From Hibiscus mutabilis (taxonomy: Eukaryota > Streptophyta > Magnoliopsida > Malvales > Malvaceae), in NCBI GenBank assembly GCA_019671005.1, contig CM033723.1, positions 20,599,254 to 20,663,253 on the forward strand: a stretch of DNA of 64,000 nt, in the 5' to 3' direction. The translations under genes and the position numbers were made by a program. Of this stretch, positions 1-11,449 are shown in pieces (positions within the stretch are counted from its first letter, which is position 1; the number at the start of each line of letters is the position of its first letter). Under the pieces are notes generated by a model. It was not told where the DNA came from. It ran no database searches and was given only the letters and a program-made list of their open reading frames with translations.

Positions 1-252
1 TAGTGAAGACTGTGCAAGCAGAAATCTCTATACGATTTTATCACGGGAAATATTATTTATTACGAATTTTCAATAATTTTATTGATTATTTGTACTTAAA
101 TTTAATCTAAGATTCTTTATGAAGATATTTAGATGATTTAGGATTAGATTTGTTATTTATTTATTAGTTTTTTAGGTTAGATAAAATATGTTTATTTATT
201 TTATTATTATCTTTACTTTTCCTAATTTAAGTTGAACTTTTCATTTGTAGCC

Positions 253-260
253 TATTTAAA
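253..260 (+). promoter_or_regulatory. TATA-like box of the alpha part of the E1 LTR
   Basis: TATTTAAA in the context CCTATTTAAAGGCATAT. It recurs at the same place in every alpha LTR, for example 8816-8823 in the 3' LTR. Position and sequence suggest the alpha core promoter. No start site can be fixed from sequence. Confidence 0.5.
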
Positions 261-758
261 GGCATATTTGCTTCACTAAGAAGAACAACATCATGAATTT
301 ATGAGTTGCAAAAACCTTTGGCCATGGGCCATTTTATTTTCAAGGTAGATAGATTTGCCTTCTTATTCTTCGTATCAGAAATCTTCTTCAACGTATGTTC
401 GTCAAGTTCTTGTAATGGAGATCATCTTCACACTCTTGCTTGCCTAGGTAATTGCATCTAGGAGGGTGGGTTAGAGCCGCTTGAGGTTGCTTGCTTAGAT
501 AATCGTGTCTAAGAGGGTGCCGAGGACAAAATACCCTACAACATCCATCTCATCATCATCCATTCATCGGAGAGATTCGTACCGTTGCAGGTGTTTGCCC
601 AAGCAACCATCCCCTTATCAGCTTATCACTTGCCTTAATCACCCTATCCCTTGCCACACAAGCACAAGGAATTTAAAGGCTGTTATTTTATCATTTTTTT
701 AATTTGATTAGGTTTCCTTGTTTTAGTAGAAGTTAAATTACTTTGTTTATCCTTCACC

Positions 759-765
759 TATAAAA
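759..765 (+). promoter_or_regulatory. TATA box of the beta part of the E1 LTR
   Basis: TATAAAA in the context CACCTATAAAAGGATGAAG. It is conserved in beta and gamma LTRs, for example 57906 and 61511, and repeats at 9323-9329. It lies about 500 bp downstream of the alpha TATA-like box, so this LTR has two possible promoters. Confidence 0.65.
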
Positions 766-1348
766 GGATGAAGCCTCCATCATTGTAAGACAGATTTTCT
801 TTGATTTATGAAATATTTAGTGAGTTTGTTTTTGCAAGTGCTGATTACTTGTGCCTTCGAAGTCTTCTTCAACATATGTTCGACGAGTTCTTGTGAGGGA
901 GATCATCTTCACACTCTTGCTTGCCTAGATAATCGCGTCTAGGAGGGTGGGTTAGAGCCGCTTGAGGTTGCTTGCTTAGATAATTGAGTCTAAAAGGGTG
1001 CTGAGGACAGAACAACATCAACAATTCGCAAGCCATCTTCATCTTCAACCTTCACACCATCTTCCATAATTCCATAAACAAAGCTGGAATTTTCAGATTT
1101 GTTTTACCTCTTTCTCAATCTTTTTTAATCTTTTATTTATATTCTTATTTCTCATCATCTAATCTATCATATTCACCTTGTTTCTTTAATTTTCCAGCTT
1201 TAATTCTGAAATTTTCAAGAAACCCCCAACTAGTTTCTCTTAAATTTTCAGATTTGCGCCTAACTTCCTTGTTCGAGTCTAAAGCCCTAGGTTTGCTTCC
1301 AAGCCATCAAATTGAAGGTTACCACGTGTCAAAGCATACTCTATCATT

Positions 1349-1358
1349 TGGTATCAGA
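1349..1358 (+). other. E1 primer binding site
   Basis: TGGTATCAGA lies two bases after the LTR end TATCA. It complements the 3' end of plant initiator methionine tRNA for ten bases, then diverges (TTTGGG instead of GCCTGG). It is the beta-type site, also seen at 58502. Confidence 0.8.
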
Positions 1359-2194
1359 TTTGGGACGATTCTTGGCAAGAATTTTGACATTTTTGGGAAA
1401 AAAAACTCGAAAATTAGGGAAATTCGTCAAAAACAAACGAGTGAATTTTGAGCTGAAAATTTCCAGATCAGATCTACACCATTGGTGGAGTCACCACACG
1501 AAATTCAGAATTTTTGGACTTAGGGAACACCTCGAACGAAGTGGATAAAGTTTCAGCCAAATTAAGGTTTTCCCTTCTTTAACCCTATTTTCATTATTTT
1601 TTCCTCAATTTTCATTATTTTCAGTTTATTTACCTTGTAAAAAAAGAAAAAAAAAAAAAAAATTAAAAAAGAAAAGAAAAGAAAAAAAGTGAGAAAGCTC
1701 ATACCTAGCCACCAACCACCATCAAGAATCATCAAGATCACCATCATCAACCACCACAAGCATCACATTGAAGTGGATTCAACATTGGATTTCTTCCTTC
1801 AAGTTGTTTCTTTGTTTTGGGGTTATCATCTTTCTCTACTAATTTTTTTTCTACCCTTAGTTTCTTAAGTTCCTTTGTTTTGCTTTTTCTTTCTTCTATT
1901 ACGCAATTTAACACCTTCTCTTTTCTGGTGTGAGTAGGACTAAAAGTTGCATTCCAATCCTTCTTTCTTGCAACTATATTCAATTGGTGTCAAGCCTTTC
2001 ATTGGACTCCTAGTACAAGTAGGACTCATTGTTAGGATTAAACTCCGATTGTAACTTGTTGACTTGTGGCAGGAAGGTCTTTAAAGAGCACGAGATCGGT
2101 TTACTTGCCTTGCTAAATATTTATTCCTTGGAGTGTTTAGTGAGATTTCTAGTTTTCCTTTGCTTTTCACCTTTTTAAATCTGAGTGTTTCAAG
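1359..2194 (+). other. E1 5' leader, noncoding
   Basis: Untranslated leader between primer site and gag. It has an A-rich run near 1636-1690 and T/C-rich blocks near 1840-1960, and ends in a pyrimidine stretch just before the gag ATG. It matches the E10 leader at 58512-59338 and the E5 leader on the minus strand. Short open frames here are not conserved as proteins. Confidence 0.7.
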
Positions 2195-3824
2195 ATGTTA
2201 GAAACGAGTAACGACGAAGAACCACATGAAGTGACTCTTCAAGAAGTTTCAGATACTCTCAATAAACTTGAACGGACTGTAACCTCTTTGGCAGCCAAGC
2301 TTGAGCACACCGATCTGATCGTAACCGCAATCACTCAAACCATTGGGAGATTAGAAATCACTGGGAATTGCAAGCGATCTTGAAGAGCCTAGGCGTCCAA
2401 ATCTTGTTCCCATTCAGAATAGACGCCAAAACCCCTTACATAGGCACAATCATCACATAGAACCGAGACGAGCAACAAACGCCTTAGCCAAGCCAAAGAT
2501 CATTGTACCACCTTTTCAAGGAAGGTATGACCCTGATGCTTATTGTGACTGGGAAAATCGAGTTGATATTCTATTCGAGCATTATCAATGTCCCGAAGAG
2601 GATCAAGTTCCACTATTGAATCTCGAATTCACTGAATATGCATCCATTTGGTGGTCCCAATTAGTCCACAATCGGCGTCTCAATAGAGAAGCCAAGATAA
2701 CTTCATGTGGAGAACTTAAAAAAGTCACGCGAAAATGATTTGTTCCCCCATTATATCAGTGAGAGATCAAACAAAAGTTACAAAGAATCCGACAAGGCTA
2801 CAGGACTGTTGATGAGTATCTCAAAGAGATGGAATCATTGATGCAAAGAGTCGAAATCCAAGAGGATGAAGAGGATACAATGACTAGGTTTGTTGTGTCC
2901 GACAACATTCTTGAGGTACTTGAACTCAAAACCTACTACACCCTTCAAAAGGCATTTCAATTCACCATGACAATTGAAAAGCGCATCAAAGATCGACAAC
3001 GATATCGACAAAAGAATTATCACTATGACAAAGGTATCACTCAACCTTTATCTCATTCTAATTCTTCTAAACCTTTGCTCGACTCAAGTAGACCAAAGCA
3101 GAAAATTGAAACGTCAAAGTCACTGGACAAAACCAAGACAAAAACCCCCATGTTGGCGGAAAACACACAAACACTCAAACAAACTCGAGAGATTGTATGC
3201 TTCAAGTGCAACGGTCATGGACACTATAAAAGAGACTGCCCGAATACAAGACTCTTTCTTATTCGAGAAGATGAGAGCTACTCATCCGAGTCGGAGGAGG
3301 AATTGTCCGACAATGAATTCATCTCCGGTGGTTACTCTAGTGATGAACCTGATCCTAAAAGCTTGGTGATTCAACGTTCACTTAATATCCAAGCAATCAA
3401 CGATACAGAGATGCAAAGAACAAATATTTTCCACACAAGATGTTTGATCAGAGGCAAACTATATTCTGTCATCATTGATAGCGGAAGTTGTGCGAATGTG
3501 GTGAGTAGCTATCTAGTTGATGCACTTGACCTACCTTGTCAATGCCATCCAAAGCCATATTATCTCCAATGGCTTCATGAAGGGTCAAAATTAAAGGTAA
3601 ACAAGTGTGCCTTAATCACTTTTACTATGGGTAAATATTGTGATGATGTTTGGTGTGATGTTATCCCTATGCAAGCATCTCACTTACTTTTAGGACGACC
3701 GTGGCAGTATGACCGTGATGTGACTCACCATGGTAAGTTAAATAAGTATTCCTTTGTATACCTTGGCTCCACTCGATCCAAAAGAGGTGTACAAAAATCA
3801 AATGCAAATGAAGAAGTTTTGTGA
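2195..3824 (+). pseudogene. E1 gag and protease, broken
   Basis: Gag forms the particle and binds RNA; protease cleaves the polyprotein. The start MLETSNDEEPHEV matches the gag start of E10. A frameshift near 2365 and stops near 2737 and 2760 break the N-terminal half. From 2829 a 331-codon frame is open. It holds the end of the capsid region, a CCHC zinc knuckle CFKCNGHGHYKRDC (residues 124-137), an acidic serine-rich linker, and a retropepsin domain with active-site motif IIDSGS (Asp217) and the downstream LLLGRPWQ block near residue 276. Against E10 and E5, a few residues are missing near FVVSDNILEV. The frame ends shortly after protease. Most relatives in this window have DGG rather than DSG at the active site. 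Confidence 0.85.
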
Positions 3825-4088
3825 GGAGGTGGGAATAAAAAGAATGAAAAACAAAAGGCAAATACAAAAGAGGCTAGTAGTGATAAAAGCCAAATAAGTA
3901 TAAGCCCAGGGGTGGTGAGTGATCCTAAATGTGAGAAAAAAGAGTGTCTCAAAATATTTATGCGAGGGAAAAAGAAGTGAGGCAAGCCCCCTTCCTTAAA
4001 CAGCCTTGCATCCTCATCCGCTTTAGGGAACAATTTTTTCTATCACTAACAATAACAAAAGTTTGCCTAGTGTGTTTGTTTCTCTTTT

Positions 4089-5856
4089 TATTATCTTCAA
4101 TGATGTTTTAGGTGATCCACCTGACGGTTTGCCACCCTTAAGAGGAATTTAACATCAAATTGACCTAATTCTGAGTTCTTCTATTCCAAATAGACCAGCA
4201 TATAGATGTAATCCCGATGAAACCAAGGAGTTATAAAAGCAAGTGGAAGAACTACTCAACAAAAGTTACATACGTGAGAGTTTAAGCCCTTGTGTTGTTC
4301 CAGTACTTTTGGTGCCAAAGAAAGATGGTTCATATAGAATGTGTGTCGATTGTCGACCGATCAACCGAATAACAATCAAGTATAGGCATCCTATTCCACG
4401 ATTAGTAGATGACATGCTTGATGAACTCTACGCATGCATCTTCACCAAGATTGATTTGAAGAGTGGTTATCATCAAATTCAAATAAAAGAAGGAGATGAA
4501 TGGAAAACCGCTTTCAAGACCAAGTTCAGTTTATATGAATGGACAGTTATGCAATTTGGTTTGACCAATGCCCCTAGCACTTTCATTAGATTGATGAACC
4601 ATGTCCTTCGGGAGTTTAGAGGTAAGTTTGTTGTTGTTTATTTTGATGATATTCTTATCTACTCTTCTTCTTTTGATTTACATATCTTTCATGTGAGATC
4701 GGTCTTGAAGTTCTCCAAGAGAGAACAATTATATGCTAACATGGAAAAGTCGTGTTTTTGTAGTGAAAGTCTTAGTTTTCTAGGCTTTATAGTAAGTGCA
4801 CAGGTATCCATGTTGACAATGAAAAAGTCAAAGCAATTCAAGAATGGCCCACGCCATCATCCATAACCGAGGTGAGATCCTTCCATGGCCTAGCAAGCTT
4901 CTACCGTCACTTTGTCAAGGATTTCTCTACCATTGCCGCACCATTGACAGATATCATCAAAAAACGGTAGGTTTTCATTGGGGTGAGGCACAAGAACAAG
5001 CCTTCCAAACACTAAAAGGTAAACTTTGTACTGCCCCAATTCTTCGTCTTCCCGGTTTTTCTAAAACTTTTTAGTTAGAATGTGATGCCTCCGGTATAGG
5101 CATAGGCGCAGTTCTTTTATAGGAAAAACAACCAATCGTTTACTTTAGCGAGAAGTTAAAAGGAGCACATTTGAACTACTCAACTTATGATAAAGAGCTC
5201 CTTGCATTAGTTCGTGCACTTGAAGTTTGGCAACGCTACCTTCTTCCAAAGGAGTTCATCATACACACCGACCACGAATCATTGAAGTGGCTAAACGGCC
5301 AACATAATTTGAGCAAGAGACATGCTCAGTGGGTGGAGTTTACTGAAACATTCCCTTATGCGATCAAGTACAAAAAAGGTAAGGATAATGTAGTAGCAGA
5401 TGCACTAACTAGAAGGTATACCCTAATTACTCAAATGCATGCTACTATATTGGGATTCGAACATATAAAGCAATTATATCCTAATGATCCAGATTTCAAG
5501 GAAATTTATACTCATTGTTTAAAAGGAGTTTTTAACAAGTTTTATCTTGTAGATGGGTTTCTTTTCCGAATAAACAGGTTGTGTATACCACAAGGCTCCA
5601 TTAGAGAATCGCTAGTCCATGAATCACACTCCGGAGGCTTAATGGGGCACTTTGGCATCTCTAAAACGTTAGACATGGTAATGGAGCATTTTTTTCGGCC
5701 AGATATGAGGAAAACCATGGAAAAGGTATGCGCATCTTGCATCGTATGTAAACAAGCAAAATCCAAGGTAAGTCCTAACGGTTTATATACACTCCTTCCT
5801 ATCCCTTCTTTCCCTTAGGCCGATTTATCTATGGACTTTATTCTTAGATTACCTCG
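4089..5856 (+). pseudogene. E1 pol: RT, RNase H and truncated integrase
   Basis: Order RT, RNase H, integrase is diagnostic of Ty3/gypsy. The 207-codon frame at 4243-4866 carries the RT core with YFDD (residues 133-136). Stops near 4148 and 4232, a shift near 4800 and a stop near 5071 interrupt it. RNase H runs from about 5075 to 5420, with the HTDHES motif and VVADAL. The 215-codon frame at 5171-5818 continues into the integrase zinc domain (HESHSGG, then CASCIVC). After a stop at 5818 the first catalytic block MDF is present, then sequence changes abruptly at 5857 to an alpha LTR. The second Asp and Glu of the DDE triad and the C-terminal domain are missing. Not functional as it stands. Confidence 0.88.
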
Positions 5857-8139
5857 TGATACATGTATGGGGGGCTAAAATGATGCATTGTAGCCAAAGA
5901 GTTGAAGCTGTTTTATAAGCCTGGAATTTCAGCCGACTTGCATTGAATTTTCGGATGGGATTCGGGCACTTCTGAGTCTACATGTCTTCTTCAGACATAT
6001 TTGTCTATCTCTTAGCTTTCCAACGCATCAATCCGACATCGGGAGCTCAAGTTATGTCCATTTTAGTGAATACTGTGCGAGCAGAAATCACTATACGATT
6101 TTATCACGGGAAATATTATTTATTACGAACTTTCAATAATTTTATTGATTATTTGTACTTAAATTTAATCTAGGATTCTTTATGAAGATATTTAGATGAT
6201 TTAGGATTAGATTTGTTTTTTATTTATTAGTTTTTTTAGGTTAGATAAAATATGTTTATTTATTTTATTATTATCTTTACTTTTCCTAATTTAAGTTGAA
6301 CTTTTCATTTGTAGGCTATTTAAAGGCATATTTGCTTCACTAATAAGAACAACATCATGAATTTATGAGTTGCAAAAACCTTTGGCCATGGGCCATTTTA
6401 TTTTCAAGGTAGATAGATTTGCCTTGTTATTTTTCATATCAGAAATCTTCTTCAATGTAAGTTCGTCAAGTTCTTGTAATGGAGATCATCTTCACACTCT
6501 TGTTTGCCTAGGTAATTACATCTAGGAGGGTGGGTTAGAGCCGCTTGAGGTTGCTTGCTTAGATAATCGCGTCTAAGAGGGTGCCGAGGACAAAATATCC
6601 TACAACATCTATCTCATCATCATCCATTCATCGGAGAGATTCGTGCCGTTTGCAGGTGTTTGACTATTCAATTGCTATTAGGAGGGTGCCAAGGACAAAT
6701 CTATCCAACACCGCCACCATCAAATTCATCCTACTCGTTTTCTACATCCAGATCATGCTTTATTATCGGTTTGCTAAACATGGAGTTTGGGGTTTTCTCG
6801 GATCATATTAGTGAGTTTGCTAGATTAATTGTGATCTAGAAGGTTCCTAGATTTTGAGGTAATTCTTGGATCCTAGCTTTCGTATCAATTGGTAATCAGA
6901 GCCTTGGTTTAGGTGTTTGAAACAATTATCTTTTACTGTTGTTTTAGTAGTTGAGAAAAAAGAAAAAATATATAATTCTCAATATAGATTCTAGTTTTAA
7001 TATTTCATTCCTGGAGACATCTCAAGAGACTTGAAGGTTGTGATCAACAACTCTTAAGATTCGGGACGAATCGTTTTCAACAGGGGGAGAATGATACATG
7101 TATGGGGGGGGGGCTAAAATGATGCACTGTAGCCAAAGAGTTGAAGCTGTTTTATAAGTCTGGAATTTCAGCCGACTTGCATCAAATTTTCGGATGGGAT
7201 CCGGGCACTTCTGAGTCTACATGTCTTCTTCAAACATATTCGTCTTTCTCTTAGCTTTCAAACGCATCTTGGAATGCATCAATCCGACATCGGGAGCTCA
7301 AGTTATGTCCATTTTAGTGAAGACTGTGCGAGGAGAAATCTCTATACGATTTTATCACGGAAAATATTATTTATTACGAATTTTCAATAATTTTATTGAT
7401 TATTTGTACTTAAATTTAATCTAAGATTATTTATGAAGATATTTAGATGATTTAGGATTAGATTTGTTATTTATTTATTAGTTTTTTAGGTTAGATAAAA
7501 TATGTTTATTTATTTTATTATTATCTTTACTTTTCCTAATTTAAGTTGAACTTTTTCATTTGTAGCCTATTTAAAGGCATATTTGCTTCACTAATAAGAA
7601 CAACATCATGAATTTATGAGTTGCAAAAACCTTTGGCCATGGGCCATTTTATTTTCAAAGTAGATAGATTTGCCTTGTTATTTTTCGTATCAGAAATCTT
7701 CTTCAACATAAGTTCGTCAAGTTCTTGTAATGGAGATCATCTTCACACTCTTTCTTGCCTAGGTAATTGTATCTAGGAGGGTGGGTTAGAGCCGATTGAG
7801 GTTGCTTGCTTAGATAATCGCGTCTAAGAGGGTGTCGAGGACAAAATATCCTACAACATCTATCTCGTCATCATCCATTCATCGGAGAGATTCGTGTCGT
7901 TTGCAGGTGTTTGCCTATTCAATTGCGATTAGGAGGGTGCCAAGGACAAATCTATCCAACATTGCCACCATCAAATTCATCCTATCTCGTTTTCTACATT
8001 AAGATCATGCTTTATTATCGGTTTGCTGAACATGGAGTTTGGGGTTTTCTCGGATCATATTAGTGAGTTTGCTAGATTAATTGTGATCTAGTAGGTTCCT
8101 AGATTTTGAGGTAATTCTTGGATCCTAGCTTTCGTATCA
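5857..8139 (+). mobile_element. alpha mini-element: LTR, 204 bp, LTR
   Basis: Two alpha LTRs, 5857-6887 (1031 bp) and 7092-8139 (1048 bp), flank only 204 bp. Each starts TGATACATGTATGG and ends CGTATCA, giving 6-bp terminal inverted repeats TGATAC/GTATCA. A second 204-bp internal follows at 8140-8343 before the E1 3' LTR, so the whole is LTR-I-LTR-I-LTR. No coding capacity. The left junction is in E1 integrase (flank CCTCG); the rest of integrase is not found on the right, so this is not a simple clean insertion. Unequal recombination between alpha LTRs is a likely cause. Confidence 0.85.
6888..7091 (+). other. alpha internal region, primer site to polypurine tract
   Basis: Holds a primer site TGGTAATCAGAGCC at 6890-6903. 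Compared with tRNA-iMet complement it has one extra A, and a further T follows before TTGG. A spacer is followed by RFGTNRFQQGEND if translated, which matches the last codons of related pol genes (D-L-R-T-N-R), and then the purine run CAGGGGGAGAA next to the LTR. So the internal region is a pol element reduced to its two replication signals. The copy at 8140-8343 has exactly the same length. Confidence 0.8.
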
Positions 8140-8343
8140 ATTGGTAATCAGAGCCTTGGTTTAGGTGTTTGAAACAATTATCTTTTACTGTTGTTTTAGT
8201 AGTTGAGAAAAAAGAAAAAATATATAATTCTCTATATAGATCTTAGTTTTAATATTTCATTCCTGGAGACATCTCAAGAGACTTGAAGGTTGTGATCAAC
8301 AACTCTTAAGATTCGGGACGAATCGTTTTCAACAGGGGGAGAA

Positions 8344-9910
8344 TGATACATGTATGGGGGGGCTAAAATGATGCATTGTAGCCAAAGAGTTGAAGCTGTT
8401 TTATAAGTCTGGAATTTCAGCCGACTTGCATCGAATTTTCGGATGTGATCCGGGCACTTCTGAGTCTACATGTCTTCTTCATACATATTCTTCTTTCTCT
8501 TAGCTTTCCAACGCATCTTGGAACGCATAAATCCGACATCGGGAGCTCAAGTTATGTCCATTTTAGTGAAGACTGTGCAAGCAGAAATCTCTATACGATT
8601 TTATCACGGGAAATATTATTTATTACGAATTTTCAATAATTTTATTGATTATTTGTACTTAAATTTAATCTACGATTCTTTATGAAGATATTTAGATGAT
8701 TTAGGATTAGATTTGTTATTTATTTATTAGTTTTTTAGGTTAGATAAAATATGTTTATTTATTTTATTATTATCTTTACTTTTCCTAATTTAAGTTGAAC
8801 TTTTCATTTGTAGCCTATTTAAAGGCATATTTGCTTCACTAAGAAGAACAACATCATGAATTTATGAGTTGCAAAAACCTTTGGCCATGGGCCATTTTAT
8901 TTTCAAGGTAGATAGATTTGCCTTCTTATTCTTCGTATCAGAAATCTTCTTCAACGTATGTTCGTCAAGTTCTTGTAATGGAGATCATCTTCACACTCTT
9001 GCTTGCCTAGGTAATTGCATCTAGGAGGGTGGGTTAGAGCCGCTTGAGGTTGCTTGCTTAGATAATCGTGTCTAAGAGGGTGCCGAGGACAAAATACCCT
9101 ACAACATCCATCTCATCATCATCCATTCATCGGAGAGATTCGTGCCGTTTGCAGGTGTTTGCCCAAGCAACCATCCCCTTATCAGCTTATCACTTGCCTT
9201 AATCACCCTATCCCTTGCCACACAAGCACAAGGAATTTAAAGGCTGTTATTTTATCATTTTTTTAATTTGATTAGGTTTCCTTGTTTTAGTAGAAGTTAA
9301 ATTACTTTGTTTATCCTTCACCTATAAAAGGATGAAGCCTCCATCATTGTAAGACAGATTTTCTTTGATTTATGAAATATTTAGTGAGTTTGTTTTTGCA
9401 AGTGCTGATTACTTGTGCCTTCGAAGTCTTCTTCAACATATGTTCGACGAGTTCTTGTGAGGGAGATCATCTTCACACTCTTGCTTGCCTAGATAATCGC
9501 GTCTAGGAGGGTGGGTTAGAGCCGCTTGAGGTTGCTTGCTTAGATAATTGAGTCTAAAAGGGTGCTGAGGACAGAACAACATCAACAATTCGCAAGCCAT
9601 CTTCATCTTCAACCTTCACACCATCTTCCATAATTCCATAAACAAAGCTGGAATTTTCAGATTTGTTTTACCTCTTTCTCAATCTTTTTTAATCTTTTAT
9701 TTATATTCTTATTTCTCATCATCTAATCTATCATATTCACCTTGTTTCTTTAATTTTCCAGCTTTAATTCTGAAATTTTCAAGAAACCCCCAACTAGTTT
9801 CTCTTAAATTTTCAGATTTGCGCCTAACTTCCTTGTTCGAGTCTAAAGCCCTAGGTTTGCTTCCAAGCCATCAAATTGAAGGTTACCACGTGCCAAAGCA
9901 TACTCTATCA
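8344..9910 (+). repeat. E1 3' LTR, chimeric alpha/beta, complete
   Basis: 1567 bp, TGATAC to CTATCA, preceded by polypurine tract ACAGGGGGAGAA (8332-8343). The alpha part covers about 8344-9165, including its TATA-like box (8816) and hairpin block. The beta part covers about 9166-9910, including its TATA box (9323) and a second hairpin block. It differs from the 5' copy at about 4 sites. Confidence 0.9.
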
Positions 9911-11449
9911 CCTTATATGCCCTTGGAGCTGCCTCGAGCTGGTTGGAGTTTCTTTAAGCTAACCGAATTGATTGAGCTAGAATGAGCTGAGTAAGCTAAG
10001 GTGAGCTATTCTTTGTTGCCCTTGAGTTATCACAAGCTGCCATAGCATGTATCCTTTGCCCTCGAGCTACCATAGCTTGTAGATTCATTCATCGCACCTA
10101 TATATGACATGAAAACAATAAGTTAGAAAGAAACATGTTGCATGCTTACATAAATGATGCAAATGATAAGATAAAGATGTGAAACATATCATATGCATGA
10201 TTAACTAAGTATAAAGATGTGTATCATATGCTATGCATGAAAACCATATACACATCATAGGATGTAAATGCATGCAGTATATAAAGCATAAATAAGGTAA
10301 TAGAAAATGAAGTAAGGAAGAACTCCCTTAGAATCTGTCTTGAAGTCCTTCAATGGTGTAAACAAATCATGGATGATACATGTATGGGGGGCTAAAATGA
10401 TGCATTGTAGCCAAAGAGTTGAAGCTGTTTTATAAGTCTGGAATTTCATCCGACTTGCATTGAATTTTCGGATGGGATCCGGGCACTTCTGAGTCTACAT
10501 GTCTTCTTCAAACATATTCTCCTGTCCCTTAGCTTTCCAATGCATCTTCAAACGCATCAATCCGACATCGGGAGCTCAAGTTATGTCCATTTTAGTGAAG
10601 ACTGTGCGAGCAGGAATCTTTATACTGTTTTATCACGGGAAATATTATTTATTACGAATTTTCAATAATTTTATTGATTATTTGTACTTAAATTTAATCT
10701 AGGATTCTTTATGAAGATATTTAGATGATTTAGGATTAGATTTGTTATTTATTTATTAGTTTTTTAGGTTAGATAAAATATGTTTATTTATTTTATTATT
10801 ATCTTTACTTTTCCTAATTTAAGTTGAACTCTTCATTTGTAGCCTATTTAAAGGCATATTTGCTTCACTAATAAGAACAACATCATGAATTTATGAGTTG
10901 CAAAAACCTTTGGCCATGGGCCATTTTATTTTCAAGGTAGATAGATTTGCCTTGTTATTTTTCGTATCAGAAGTCTTCTTCAACGTAAGTTCGTCAAGTT
11001 CTTGTAATGAAGATCGTTTCACACTCTTGCTTGCCTAGGTAATTGCATCTAGGAGGGTGGGTTAGAGCCGCTTGAGGTTGCTTGCTTAGATAATCGCGTC
11101 TAAGAGGGTGCCGAGGACAAAATATCCTACAACATCTATCTCGTCATCATCCATTCATCAAAGAGATTCGTGCCGTTTGCAGGTGTTTGCCTATTCAATT
11201 GGGATTAGGAGGGTGCCAAGGACAAATCTATCCAACACCGCCACCATCAAATTCATCCTATCTCATTTTCTACATCAAGATCATGCTTTATTATCGGTTT
11301 GCTGAACGTGGAGTTTGGGGTTTTCTTGGATCATATTAGTGAGTTCGCTAGATTAATTGTGATCTAGAGGGTTCCTAGATTTTGAGGTAATTCTTGGATC
11401 TTGGCTTCCGTATCAATGGAGAAAGTTTGTGCTGATTAGGATCGCATCA
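9911..11449 (-). repeat. epsilon-type LTR fragment, minus strand
   Basis: Read on the minus strand it begins TGATGCGATCCTAATCAGC at 11449 and matches the epsilon LTR at 20086 and 28427, including the TTCTAAGGGAGTTCT segment. The AGCT-rich part is at 9925-10090. It is split by a solo alpha LTR and cut on the left by E1. It is itself inserted in gamma-type internal sequence; the flank GAAGT at 11450 would be its target duplication. Confidence 0.75.
10374..11415 (+). repeat. solo alpha LTR with target duplication ATGGA
   Basis: TGATACATGTATGG to CTTCCGTATCA, 1042 bp, flanked by ATGGA at 10369-10373 and 11416-11420. With the insert and one ATGGA removed, the epsilon LTR sequence (read on the minus strand) is continuous. 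A solo LTR normally arises by recombination between the two LTRs of a full element. Confidence 0.93.

Larger units (their letters stand above)
1..1346 (+). repeat. E1 5' LTR, chimeric alpha/beta, 5' end outside window
   Basis: Matches 8564-9910 almost base for base. The first about 600 bp are alpha LTR sequence. At the phrase GTGTTTGCC it switches to beta LTR sequence, which continues to CTCTATCA. The switch falls within beta U3, so the LTR carries two TATA regions and two copies of the conserved hairpin block (near 443-520 and 925-1000). The missing start should read TGATACATGTATGG by comparison with 8344. Confidence 0.88.
1..9910 (+). mobile_element. E1: composite Ty3/gypsy element with chimeric LTRs
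   Basis: The element runs from a 5' LTR cut by the window edge to a complete 3' LTR ending at 9910. Its internal part starts like a beta element (primer site, gag, protease, RT, RNase H, start of integrase). At 5857, inside integrase, it switches to alpha material: alpha LTR, 204 bp, alpha LTR, 204 bp, then the 3' LTR. Both E1 LTRs are the same alpha/beta chimera and differ at only about 4 positions over the 1346 bp that can be compared. The insertion is therefore recent even though its genes are badly broken. The base run after the 3' LTR is CCTTA; if E1 inserted as a unit, CCTTA should precede the 5' LTR about 220 bp left of the window. The flank at 9911 is a minus-strand epsilon-type LTR, the likely target. 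Confidence 0.8.

Noticed and set aside
505..702. Recurrent 65-codon frames with SSIHRRDS (also 6581, 11108, 24166 minus, 26861)
   Set aside because: They are one stretch of alpha LTR sequence seen in each copy. They cover R/U5 DNA and shift or break between copies.
5857..6887. Simple alpha insertion into E1 integrase
   Set aside because: The rest of integrase is not found to the right, and no CCTCG flank follows the array; recombination or a composite element fits better.
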